From assembly GCF_000234665.1 (NCBI RefSeq), contig NC_018311.1, positions 310,001 to 374,000 on the forward strand: a DNA stretch of 64,000 nt, written 5' to 3'. The translations under genes were made by a program, and so were the position numbers. The notes under the pieces are model-generated. The model had not been told where the DNA came from and ran no database searches. It was given only the letters and a program-made list of their open reading frames with translations. The DNA is from Leishmania mexicana MHOM/GT/2001/U1103. Lineage: Eukaryota; Euglenozoa; Kinetoplastea; Trypanosomatida; Trypanosomatidae. Positions 39,339 to 48,306 of this stretch are shown in pieces (the first letter of the stretch is position 1; each line of letters starts with the position of its first letter).

Positions 39339-41138
39339 ATGCGCCCTATCTTTATGGGACCCTACCCGACACGCTTCTCGCGTGCTCGGTGCTGCACGGT
39401 CGCGGCTGGCTTTGCTGAATCGGCGCGCGGCACGGCCACCACCGCCACCGTCGCTGCCACGACGACGACGACCACAGACGCCGTAGCTGCCGCCTCCGCT
39501 GCTCTCGCTACCATACCACCACCACTCCGTGCGCTGCACAGGATGCGCAAGCTTACTGACTCCCATATGCGGCGGCGATCTGTGACATATGCCTTGTCTT
39601 ACACCCCTTCCTTCTCCGTCGCCGCAACGCCGTCGTCGCTGCCGATGCTGGCCGCCAGGGCCACAGCCGTGCAGGCGCTGAACAGCCTGTCGCTGCAGAC
39701 GGCGCCTACCTCGACGCAGCTGGCCAAGCTGCCGGTGCGCGTACTCACGCAACTCGTGCAGTGGCGCCGGTCACGCAACCACTGCGCGTCTGTGTTGGCG
39801 TCTGCGGCGGGCGATGCGGACTTGTATGGCGGTCGCTCCTGCACTTGGACTGGCCGCGCCCAGCACCGTGGGTTGGCAGCGCGTCTGCGCTCCCGTATCC
39901 GATGGCCGGCGGCAATGAAGGGGTTTGAAGCAGCAGCGAACACACAGCCAGCGGCAACGCCGCTGGTGCTGCTCGCGTCCGCCTCCCCTCCCTGCTCTTG
40001 CGGCGCCGCGCAGTCGATCATCTCTGTCTCGGCGGCAACCTCTGCGGACTCGTCTAGCACCGGGGCCGCCGTCGCCACCCCAGCCGGCTCGCTGCACACA
40101 GCGAGGCGCTGCTACTCCACCGCCGCTGGCGCAGACGGTCCAACCGCCGCCACGGCAGCCGCATCTGCTACGCCACAGCCTGAGGGTGCCGCTTCGCGGG
40201 CGGCAGCTGACAGCGGTGCAAGCAAGGCAGGGTGCAGTGAGCAGCGACTGGATGAGCGCGAAGGCAGTGCGGTCGACAGCAGCGGCAGTAGCAGCAGCAG
40301 CAGCGTGCACGAGAGGTTCGCGGAGGAAGAGAAAGCGAAGGAGGACTACGAGAGAGCCGCGGTGCCGTCTTTCGACGAGATTTACTATGCGTTCCGCACC
40401 CTTCAACTCGTTCAGGATGATGGCCGCGTTGTGCGCGAGTGGACGGCGGCGCATGTGAAGCAGGCGTATCGGGCACTAGCGAAGCAGCTGCACCCCGACG
40501 TTGCCGGCGGTGACGACGCGCTGATGGAGCAGGTGAACACGTCCTACGACTTGCTCATGGGCTTGTCCGCGGAGCTGGCGGACAACTACCGCATGTGGCT
40601 GGAGACCGGCGGTGAGACAGAGCTGCAGCTGCAGCGCGCTCACGATCAACAGGAACTGCTCGGCTCTCGCTGGACGTCCCGTGAAGTGGAGCAGCTCATG
40701 ATGGTTGGATGGTGCACCACGCTATCTGGTTTCGCCATATACGCCGTGTGGCGTGCTCTCTACGGCACCTCGCCGGTGGTGAACTCTGTGGGTGGTACAG
40801 CTGCTATCGGAGGCAGCGCCATCGGTGGCTGCAGCAAGGTGCATTGCGGGATCAACGTGGCGGGCGCGCACCCCGTTGGCGCTCGACTGACGCTTCCCCG
40901 GGCAGGCGCAACAGTGTCGACGGCTGCAGGTGTGCAGTACGGCGTGGTAAGCATCGGCAACAGCGCGCTGTGGATGCCGCCACATCTGTCCTTCCAGATG
41001 CTGCAGCTGGTGCGGACCGCCGTGTCGCGCTACGCCTTGGCGGTGGCGCTCACGCTGGCGGCTTGGATGAACACCGTCATGCTGCAGCGCGTTCTTCAGC
41101 GGATGCTCACCGGCGGCGGTGGCGAGGGTGCAGGTTGA
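39339..41138 (+). CDS. J-domain protein, probably mitochondrial and membrane-bound (second of three)
   Basis: 599 residues from the ATG at 39339 (MRPIFMGPYPTRFSRARCCT). The open frame runs further upstream without an ATG. The start is rich in Arg and Ser and lacks acids, like a mitochondrial targeting sequence. The first 330 residues are Ala/Ser/Thr-rich. The J-domain lies at about 347-415: FDEIYYAFRTLQL, then HVKQAYRALAKQLHPDVAGG with HPD at 385-387 and QVNTSYDLLMGL. Two hydrophobic segments follow, near 453-475 (MVGWCTTLSGFAIYAVW) and 560-580 (ALAVALTLAAWM), so it is likely a membrane J-protein. The sequence after HPD (AGG, then acidic, then a Tyr-containing helix) resembles the J-domain of the gene at 43568 more than that at 30033. 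Confidence 0.87.
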   Translation: MRPIFMGPYPTRFSRARCCTVAAGFAESARGTATTATVAATTTTTTDAVAAASAALATIPPPLRALHRMRKLTDSHMRRRSVTYALSYTPSFSVAATPSSLPMLAARATAVQALNSLSLQTAPTSTQLAKLPVRVLTQLVQWRRSRNHCASVLASAAGDADLYGGRSCTWTGRAQHRGLAARLRSRIRWPAAMKGFEAAANTQPAATPLVLLASASPPCSCGAAQSIISVSAATSADSSSTGAAVATPAGSLHTARRCYSTAAGADGPTAATAAASATPQPEGAASRAAADSGASKAGCSEQRLDEREGSAVDSSGSSSSSSVHERFAEEEKAKEDYERAAVPSFDEIYYAFRTLQLVQDDGRVVREWTAAHVKQAYRALAKQLHPDVAGGDDALMEQVNTSYDLLMGLSAELADNYRMWLETGGETELQLQRAHDQQELLGSRWTSREVEQLMMVGWCTTLSGFAIYAVWRALYGTSPVVNSVGGTAAIGGSAIGGCSKVHCGINVAGAHPVGARLTLPRAGATVSTAAGVQYGVVSIGNSALWMPPHLSFQMLQLVRTAVSRYALAVALTLAAWMNTVMLQRVLQRMLTGGGGEGAG

Positions 41139-43567
41139 CGGAGCGCCGAGGGGAGGGGAGGGGAGGGGACTGCGGCGGCGACGGCGAAGAGTTACATTTG
41201 TGCTGAGAGAGAGGGTGAGTACGCGCTGACGGCCCTCTTCGCTCTCGCTGTTGCTGCTGCCGCCAGCACCACATCCGCTCCTGTATCTCTCCTTTCATCG
41301 CTCTCCCGTTCTCCGCGCCCGTCGTCACGATCGAAGTGCGGTGTGCTTGTGCACGTGTAGCGCGTGCGATCCTTGTCCATAGACCTCCCCCCCGCCCCAC
41401 CCTTGCCAGGCTATTCGGTTGATGGAAAAGCATGAGAGGAGCGACGGATGGGGGTAGAGAGCAGCGGTGACGGATAAAGGCGGGGGTGGTGGTGGTGGTG
41501 GCTTGATGGAGATAGAAGGAGGGGGAGGGGGACGGTAGGGCACGGAGCGCATGAGTCGTGCCCTCACCATTTCGTTTTCCTTGCGCTCCCCTTCCGTCTC
41601 CCTCTCCCTCTCCTGCCCCTCCGACTCCCTTCACGTGCTCTCGCGCGTCGACGGCTGGTATCGCGTGGTGGTTCATGGGCACTTGCGCGGTTACCGATAG
41701 ACACAGACATACATCAACGGCGTTTTCTTCAGCTGATCGATGGCAGAGGAGCAAAGGGAAAGGGCAAACGGTGCCGAGGATTCGAGCTGTGGGTGCTGCT
41801 GTCCCTGCTCACCTGTGCATTGTGTGTGGTTTCGGCCGCCACCGAAGTAGCAGCGGTGATGGTCCTCTCATGCTGGTGATGGCGGTGCTTCGTCTCGGTC
41901 AACTAGATGCCTCTGTCTTAACAGTGATAGTTGCTGCAGTGTGGTGGTTGGTCAGGTGATGATGATGATGGCGGTGGTGGTGGTGGTGGTAGAGGTCGAC
42001 CTGCATTCATAGTGTCCTTTTTTTTCCTTAGCTCAATAGAGCGCCGTCATGACGGATAGCGGCGACTTGGAACAACTGCCGCGGCTGCTGCTCCGACTAA
42101 GCTGCCTCTTCCACTGGTGCTCCGCATGGTCGGCATCGTGCACCCATATAAATATATATAGACAATATACGTCTGCGTGTGTATTAATGGCGTTACGTTT
42201 GTTTATATTTTAATTTTACTCCACATGTGGCTGCGTGGCTGTGCGGTGAAGTGTCTCCTCGCTTCTCTGCCACGGCGCCCTTCCCCCCTTTCCCCCGAGA
42301 GGGAGGAGGGGATGCACCAAGGGCTGCTGACCTGTCTGATGGGGAGCGGCTGTGCGGCGCCCTACGAGGTGCGGGGTGGGTGGGCAGAGCTTGAGGGCAG
42401 GGGACATGCTCAGATGGCTGCGTTGGCGCATTGCTGCAACACACGCGTGTCTCCCGCTGCCATCGCAGCAGGCGGCGGGGCCGCGTGTGACGGGCCGGGG
42501 CGCTGGAGAGGGGGGAGTGGAGCTCCATGTTTCACGGGAAGCACCGGGCGGCGGTGCAGCGTCACGCCAGATGGTTATACCTCATTTCTTTTTTCTCTTC
42601 CTCTTGTTGATAAACGGAGCTTGTTGTGTGTCTGTCTCTCTTTCGTTCTGGGAGTCTCTGCGTCGTGTCTCTACTACGGGTCCGCCCCTCTCCGTGGCTC
42701 TCCAGCCCTCCCTCCGGTGCCCTCGCACTCGCGCGGAATCTGACGGTTCGATAGAGTATCTCATGCATCTGTGCGAAGGTCTGCCTCTGTGTCTGTGGGG
42801 GGGGAGGGGGGGGGGAGGCGCATGCGCTTGAGAGACAAGTTTTCTTGTCTCACCGTTGCTCGCGCGGGGGTCGGTAGACACACCGGCCAGCACACGTGTT
42901 GTGAGCGAATCTGGGCAGGTGAAGGCGGGGTGTTGGTGTTGGAGGGCGCGTGCGGTTGCGGTCCCACTCGCTCGCTCGCTCTCTTCCAGCTCTCCGTCCC
43001 TTCCTCCCGCGCGCCCCTCTCCCCCCTCCCGTCCGTGCTCGCACACGCCTCTCACTCCTGCGCTCCACTTGGGGGCGGATCCGTGCTACAATGGGCAGCC
43101 CAGCAAGTCGTGGCACTGTGGCCATTATCATCATCGTCATCATTTCTTTCCTTTCCTTTCCTGCCCTGCCCCCCCCCCCCCCCGCGGATCTCCTCATCAA
43201 CGGCTCACATACACGCACATTCGAATGTGTCTCTCTGTGTTCTTCCTCTACGACGACCACCACCGCGATGCCCAGTCCCATCGCTGTCTGACACGCGGTG
43301 GCATCGCAGCACAACCAGCCGCGTCTCTGTGTAAGACAGAGCACCCTCACTCACACGTAGACGCAGAGGGAGGGAGAGAGTCGCATACGGAGGTGCCAAG
43401 CACTCAGACCCAACACGTTATGTGCCACACGCACACTGCCTCACAGCCCCTCCTCCTCCCCCCTCACCTACTCTCTCTCGCTCTGTCACGCCGTTGTTCC
43501 TGGGTGCGCACCCCCCCGCGCATTCTTCGCGGTTGTTGTCGGGACCCCCCTCTCGGCTGCGACCACC
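41139..43567. other. Long intergenic spacer
   Basis: About 2.4 kb. A GGGGA tandem run begins 11 bases after the stop codon (41150-41169). Also present are GGT/GAT triplet runs near 41955-41990, an AT-rich patch at 42147-42175, pyrimidine tracts near 43005-43035 and 43440-43490, and a C-run at 43169-43183. No convincing gene. Confidence 0.6.
41150..41169 (+). repeat. GGGGA tandem repeat, possible G-quadruplex
   Basis: Four consecutive GGGGA units (GAGGGGAGGGGAGGGGAGGGG context) immediately downstream of the second J-protein gene. Four runs of four G separated by single A bases satisfy the usual G-quadruplex pattern on the coding strand, and therefore also in the mRNA 3' end. Confidence 0.85.
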
Positions 43568-45193
43568 ATGACGGCGAGAACTGGATACTACCTCAAGCGG
43601 GCATCGCGCGCCGCTGCGGTGCTCTTCCACTCGAACCACCGCTGCTGCGCTGCTGTCGGCGCTGCCTCTCTGTGCCGTGTTTCTCTCCCTTGCCACCCAC
43701 CGCTGCTGCTGATGGCGATGCGCAGCGACGCGGCGACGATCTTGCCGGCGGTAGCTAGCCCTCCGCGCCTGTGTGGGCACCCCATCTCCGCTCGCATCTC
43801 ACGGTCGTTGCCATCGCTATCCTTGACCTCGTCACTGTCTCTTGCCTCCTTGTCGTCCGCTCACCGCCGCACTCCCATTGGGGCAGCCATGGCGAGTGGC
43901 GGTCCCTCTGCCATGGCGGCGTGGTGCATGGCGCGTCGCCACGCCTCGACCGGGCGCCGCCCCACCTTCACCGAAATCGCAGAGGCGCTGCAGGTGCTGG
44001 AGGTCAGCATCGACGTGGACCCGAAGGTGCTCAAGAAGCGGTACCGCGAGCTTGTAAAGGCGAACCACCCCGACGCTGGTGGGGAGGAGGCGACGATGGC
44101 CCGCGTCACTGTCGCCTACGAGCGTCTTAGCGAGCTCACGAATCGGGAGAGGGAAGAGTTTAAGCTGCAACAGAGGATGTTTCACAGCGGCGGCGGCGCG
44201 TCCTCGGCAGCATCGCGGCGCTACCGCCCCAGCCCACCAGGCGGCTTCGGGTACGCGGCACCAAGCGAGCCGTTCCAGGCGCATGCGGCGAACATGTACG
44301 GGCAGTATTATCAGCAAGACGCCAACAACGCCTACCACCAGGCACACAGCAAGGGGCAGGACGGCTACTGGAACCACTTCCATAACCGCAGCGGCTCCGG
44401 TGGCTTCGCCGAGAACCCCTTTACTTCCAGAAGTCCGTTCAGCATGTACGCGCAGGCTCAGCGCGCCCGCTTCATGCCGCCTGGCTCGCTGCTCATCCAA
44501 GGGCTGGTCATCTACCTTGTCTTGTCCACCATGTTCCTCTTCGCGTATCGGTCGTACCGCGACTGGCGGCACGACGACGGCTGGCGCATGTCGGAGAGCT
44601 TGGCGCGACATGAGCAGATGGAAGAACTGCACCGCATTCGGCAAGAGATGAATGAGCGCGCGCGCGCCATGCAGCACCTCGGCCACGAAGACGCGGCCGC
44701 TGCGTCGTACCGCAGTCGGCAGTACGTTGGGGAGTCGCCCACTGCTCGCGCGTACGAGTACGCCCGTCAGCGCCGGATTCAAATGATGCAGGAACAACAA
44801 GAGACTGCCGCGAGCCTGCCAGAGCTGCGCGGGTGGCCTATGATTGGGGAGGACAAGGGGCGCATCATCAAGCGTGCGCAGGATCCGGCTGGCGTTGTAG
44901 TCTTTGAGCCTCGCAAGGAGGACAGTCGGCGTCGCCAGATCGAGAATCATCTCAGGGGCAGCGGGCTTGCGCGCACCTCTTCGAGTGAGTCGCCGTCGCC
45001 ACAGCTGAACGGGGCTGCTCAAGGTCCTCTGTGTGACAAGGCAACTGCATCGTCGATTGCCGCAGACAGCAGCGTCACGCTACCCCCCGAAGCAAACGTC
45101 AGCTCAGTTGTGGCGAGGCCGGTGGGTAGTGAGCAGGAGGCGCAGGCCGTCATGCGCGGCATCTTCGGTGATCTTCGCAAGATCGTCTCGTAG
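43568..45193 (+). CDS. J-domain protein with a membrane segment, probably mitochondrial (third of three)
   Basis: 541 residues; ATG at 43568 (MTARTGYYLKRASRAAAVLF). The N-terminus is basic, with alternating hydrophobic stretches and no acids for about 50 residues, as in a mitochondrial presequence. Later in-frame ATG codons (for example MASGG, MAAW) are possible starts. The J-domain lies at about 130-200: FTEIAEALQVLEVS, then LKKRYRELVKANHPDAGGEE with HPD at 167-169 and ARVTVAYERLSEL. A single hydrophobic helix at about 306-328 (SLLIQGLVIYLVLSTMFLFA) is followed by a charged, helical region (about 345-420) and a low-complexity tail. It is a type III J-protein. The gene lies 2.4 kb after the related J-protein at 39339. 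Confidence 0.88.
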   Translation: MTARTGYYLKRASRAAAVLFHSNHRCCAAVGAASLCRVSLPCHPPLLLMAMRSDAATILPAVASPPRLCGHPISARISRSLPSLSLTSSLSLASLSSAHRRTPIGAAMASGGPSAMAAWCMARRHASTGRRPTFTEIAEALQVLEVSIDVDPKVLKKRYRELVKANHPDAGGEEATMARVTVAYERLSELTNREREEFKLQQRMFHSGGGASSAASRRYRPSPPGGFGYAAPSEPFQAHAANMYGQYYQQDANNAYHQAHSKGQDGYWNHFHNRSGSGGFAENPFTSRSPFSMYAQAQRARFMPPGSLLIQGLVIYLVLSTMFLFAYRSYRDWRHDDGWRMSESLARHEQMEELHRIRQEMNERARAMQHLGHEDAAAASYRSRQYVGESPTARAYEYARQRRIQMMQEQQETAASLPELRGWPMIGEDKGRIIKRAQDPAGVVVFEPRKEDSRRRQIENHLRGSGLARTSSSESPSPQLNGAAQGPLCDKATASSIAADSSVTLPPEANVSSVVARPVGSEQEAQAVMRGIFGDLRKIVS

Positions 45194-45788
45194 AAAGCAG
45201 GCAAGTTTTGCGTGCACTTTCCTTTTTCGATGCCGCGGCTGTGCACCCCAGTGTGAGCCTGTGATGTGTTTGTTCATGGTTTCTTGGATGCTGGTTGTTG
45301 ATTGACCGACGTGCGTCGTGATGCCGTGCCGTCATGCCCCTCTGTTGCCTCCTCCTCTCTGTGCATAGGCGCGCACCAGCGCGGCAACAACGTGTTGTTC
45401 TCTCTGTATGTGTGTGTGTGTGACTCCCGCCCGTGGCGCATGCGCGTGTGCGTGCGCACGGAGGACCCTCAGCGGGCTACCACAGCTGCCGGCACGTCCA
45501 CAGTTTTCGGTTGTGGCGGCGCATGTGTCGACAGTGGTGCTCTTCGTCCAAAGTGCGTCTTCGTCTCCCCTAAAGTCTTCCGCGTCCTCACCGCTGTTCT
45601 TGTCGCTCGCGTTCGCTTGGCTGTCGTACGCCCCCCTCCCTCCCTCCCTCCCCCGCGCGAGCATCCACAGCGGACATGTGCCTGCGCCTGCGTTGGCGTT
45701 CTGCCGCAGGGCTGCGCCCGGCCGCATGTGTTTTCTTACGTCCTGATGCGCTCGCGTATACGTGCACTCTCTTCCCCCCTCCCCCTCG

Positions 45789-45825
<37 letters not shown>

Positions 45826-45890
45826 TAGAGAGGTCTTCTTACGGGCGCGATCAGTACGCTGGAGCGCAACGCACGCACTGTGCACTGACG
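45194..45890. other. Intergenic spacer
   Basis: About 0.7 kb with TG runs, pyrimidine tracts near 45630-45655 and 45773-45788, and a (CA)n microsatellite at 45789-45816. No gene is seen. Confidence 0.65.
45789..45816. repeat. CA dinucleotide microsatellite
   Basis: A (CA)n run of about 14 units directly after a C/T tract, about 75 bases before the start of the next gene. Confidence 0.95.
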
Positions 45891-46859
45891 ATGTCTTCAC
45901 CATCTTCCAGCTTGCCTGCCGCCGCGTCCTTGCCGGCAACGCACACCACCTCACCAGGTGCCTTGTCCTCTGCGGTAGCATCATCTTCAGCGCCCATGTG
46001 CAGTCATCTGCCGCCGCCGCCGCAGGCGCAAGAGGCGAACAACGGAAGCCTCAGCAATGACACGCACGCCGGCCAGATGGCGCGGGAGCAGCAGCAGATG
46101 ATTGAGCAGCTCATGAGCACCGGGCTCGTGCAGGCGGCGGACCTCCTCGAGTTCGGCTTCAGCGCCGCGGAGCTCCGCGCCGCCGGGCTGCACCTTCCAT
46201 CGCCACACCACCGCGCTGGCGAGCAGACCAAGGGTGGCGGGGAAGCCGCACAAGCCGAGTGGATGACAGATGCCCACAGTGAGGATCGTCGCCGTTGCGG
46301 GGTGCCTCGGAAGCGCGCCTGGCGCGACGATGCAGCACAGGCGCGGCTGCAGAAGAATGAACGCGCGGCACAATCGCCTGCTGTAAGTAGCGCCGCCGCA
46401 ACCGCGCTGCTCGCTGCGGCAACGACCAGAGAGCCGCAGACGGTCGCCAAGTCTGTTGTGACGCCTGCCTTACTGTCGGAGGAGACGCGTGCACGGAGCC
46501 TTCAGGCCGCGAGGCTCGTAGAGCAGACTCAGAGCCTGCGGCGGCACCGGGGTGCTCAGGACTGTGCTCGGTGGCTGTGCTACGACGATACAGAAGACGA
46601 GGAGGTGTCTAGCACCGCATCAACGGGGACCTCCGCGGGGGAGGCAACTTCAGCGCTCGCCTCGATGGCGCGGGCGGCGGAAACGATGCCGAAGGCGCGC
46701 TGCAACACGGCTCTCGCCTTTAGCGGACTGGACGTTGCGGTTGTGAAGGAGATCGCGCAGCTGCTGCAGGAAGAGAGCGACCACGACGCCTCCGTTGAGA
46801 GCCGCCGCACACGCGAGTACCTCGAGTCCCGCGAGAATGGCCATACCCCCTACATGTAA
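45891..46859 (+). CDS. Unrecognised protein, 322 residues
   Basis: The ATG at 45891 (MSSPSSSLPAAASLPATH) follows the pyrimidine/CA stretch; the open frame before it is repeat sequence. The N-terminal 60 residues are Ser/Ala/Pro-rich. A conserved-looking helical block spans about 63-101 (REQQQMIEQLMSTGLVQAAD, then EFGFSAAELRAAGL), which could be a small docking or SAM-like fold. A basic middle part, an acidic Ser-rich patch (CYDDTEDEEVSS near 240-252) and a final helical stretch (VAVVKEIAQLLQEESDHDAS) follow. G/C-ending codons support coding. No signal peptide or membrane segment is seen. I do not recognise the family. Confidence 0.75.
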   Translation: MSSPSSSLPAAASLPATHTTSPGALSSAVASSSAPMCSHLPPPPQAQEANNGSLSNDTHAGQMAREQQQMIEQLMSTGLVQAADLLEFGFSAAELRAAGLHLPSPHHRAGEQTKGGGEAAQAEWMTDAHSEDRRRCGVPRKRAWRDDAAQARLQKNERAAQSPAVSSAAATALLAAATTREPQTVAKSVVTPALLSEETRARSLQAARLVEQTQSLRRHRGAQDCARWLCYDDTEDEEVSSTASTGTSAGEATSALASMARAAETMPKARCNTALAFSGLDVAVVKEIAQLLQEESDHDASVESRRTREYLESRENGHTPYM

Positions 46860-48306
46860 AACCGAACTCATGGCAGAGTGCGCACACCGCGTGCGAGGGA
46901 TGCACACACACCAACATACGCACGCCGAGGTGCAGGCATGGCGGCACGTGCGTGCGCGCGAGTTTCTCACCATCCACTGGGCCGTCCTTTCCTTCCTCCC
47001 TTTTGGTTTTCGCTTTGAGCCGCGCATTCTCGCCCTGCCCCCTCCTCTTCCTCGGCCCTGCACCATCGTGCTGCTGCGTTACTTCCCAGCCGCAACATAG
47101 ATTCACTTGCTCGCTTCTCGCCTCATCCTTCCTCAGCACACACGCACGGCCTTGCCACGTGGCGCTGACGATGTGGGGTGAAGGAGGAGGCGTCAAGACG
47201 CGCATGTGAGTATAGAAACATGGGCGTGGAGCGCACGCGCGGGGGAGCCTTCGCAGACGTGCACACACACACACACACTTGGCAATATACTGTCTAGATA
47301 ACTGGGACGCTGGCATGCATGGCCAACTTCGATAGAGCCCCTCGCATCCCTAACACACGGTACCGTGTCGTTCGCCTGCTCCACCACCGTTCTTGGGAGG
47401 AGGTGGGGTGAGGAGGGCAGGATGGTCATGGAAGACCGTACCCCGTGCGCTCATACACATGGCCCCACACAGACACTCGCACACCTAGCCGCTGCACGTG
47501 TCCACGAGCGGCATTCTGCCTCCTTGCTCATCACGCCCTGCGTTGTCTTTCCTTCGTGCGTGTGTGCATGTCTCGTGTGATCGCTTGCCGATCGGCGCCG
47601 CATGGCAGCCTCTGTTTCTTTGCGTATGGGCGTAGGTGTATGTGTATGCTGCGCGGTGCTGACGAGTGCGCGAACCCCAACGAGTAACCACTTAGGCGTC
47701 GCACATCGCGGCGCATGCCGCTTGGCGCGGCATCCTCCTCCTCCTTCCGTTGGCGCGCTCGAGGTCAGTCGACGAAGAGCACCCGAAGGACGTTGCGCCG
47801 GTATCGGCAGCGGACCATGTGGTGACACCTCCCTGCCTCAAAAAATATAATCTGCCAGTGTCCTTCCTGCTCGCCAACAGGCATCTGCTCTGCACTTTTT
47901 TTTCCCTTTCTTTCCGCACCATCCACCAACGCGGCGATGTGCCCTCCCCTCTCCCTCCCCCCGCACACGCACGCACGCACGCACACAAGAACTTAGTTAC
48001 TTAGGCCGTATCCGTATTCCTTTCTCCCACTCCTGTATCGTTGTCATCCGCCTCTTCGAACTGTTCTCCGCTTGAATCATTTCGTAGCACTTGTATCGAC
48101 CCACCATTAGCCTTCCCCCCTCCCTCTCCCTCTGTCGACAGCCCGTGAGCGCGTCGACGCTTGCTGCAGTGTGTGCGCATACCACGCCCGCGCTGTGTCC
48201 GTGTAACTTGATATACTAGTGCTGCTGCCTGTGGCTGGCGCTATTCTTCCTCGCTTTCTTTCTCTCTTTCTCCCTCCGTTGGCCTCTTCTCCCCTGTTCA
48301 ATAGAC
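46860..48306. other. Intergenic spacer
   Basis: About 1.4 kb with TG/CA patches (47261-47278, 47965-47985), pyrimidine stretches near 47895-47910 and 48100-48135, and the strong tract just before the fumarate reductase gene. No convincing gene. Confidence 0.6.
48241..48304 (+). promoter_or_regulatory. Polypyrimidine tract next to the fumarate reductase start
   Basis: A C/T-dominated tract of nearly 60 bases ends in CAATAG (AG at 48303-48304), only two bases before the ATG at 48307. If this AG is used, the native 5' UTR would be two bases plus the spliced leader. An upstream AG at 48218-48219 precedes the tract and is less likely. Confidence 0.5.

Noticed and set aside
41957..41990. GATGATGATGAT as a C/D snoRNA box C
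   Set aside because: It is part of a GAT/GGT triplet run, with no box D or flanking stem at a suitable distance.
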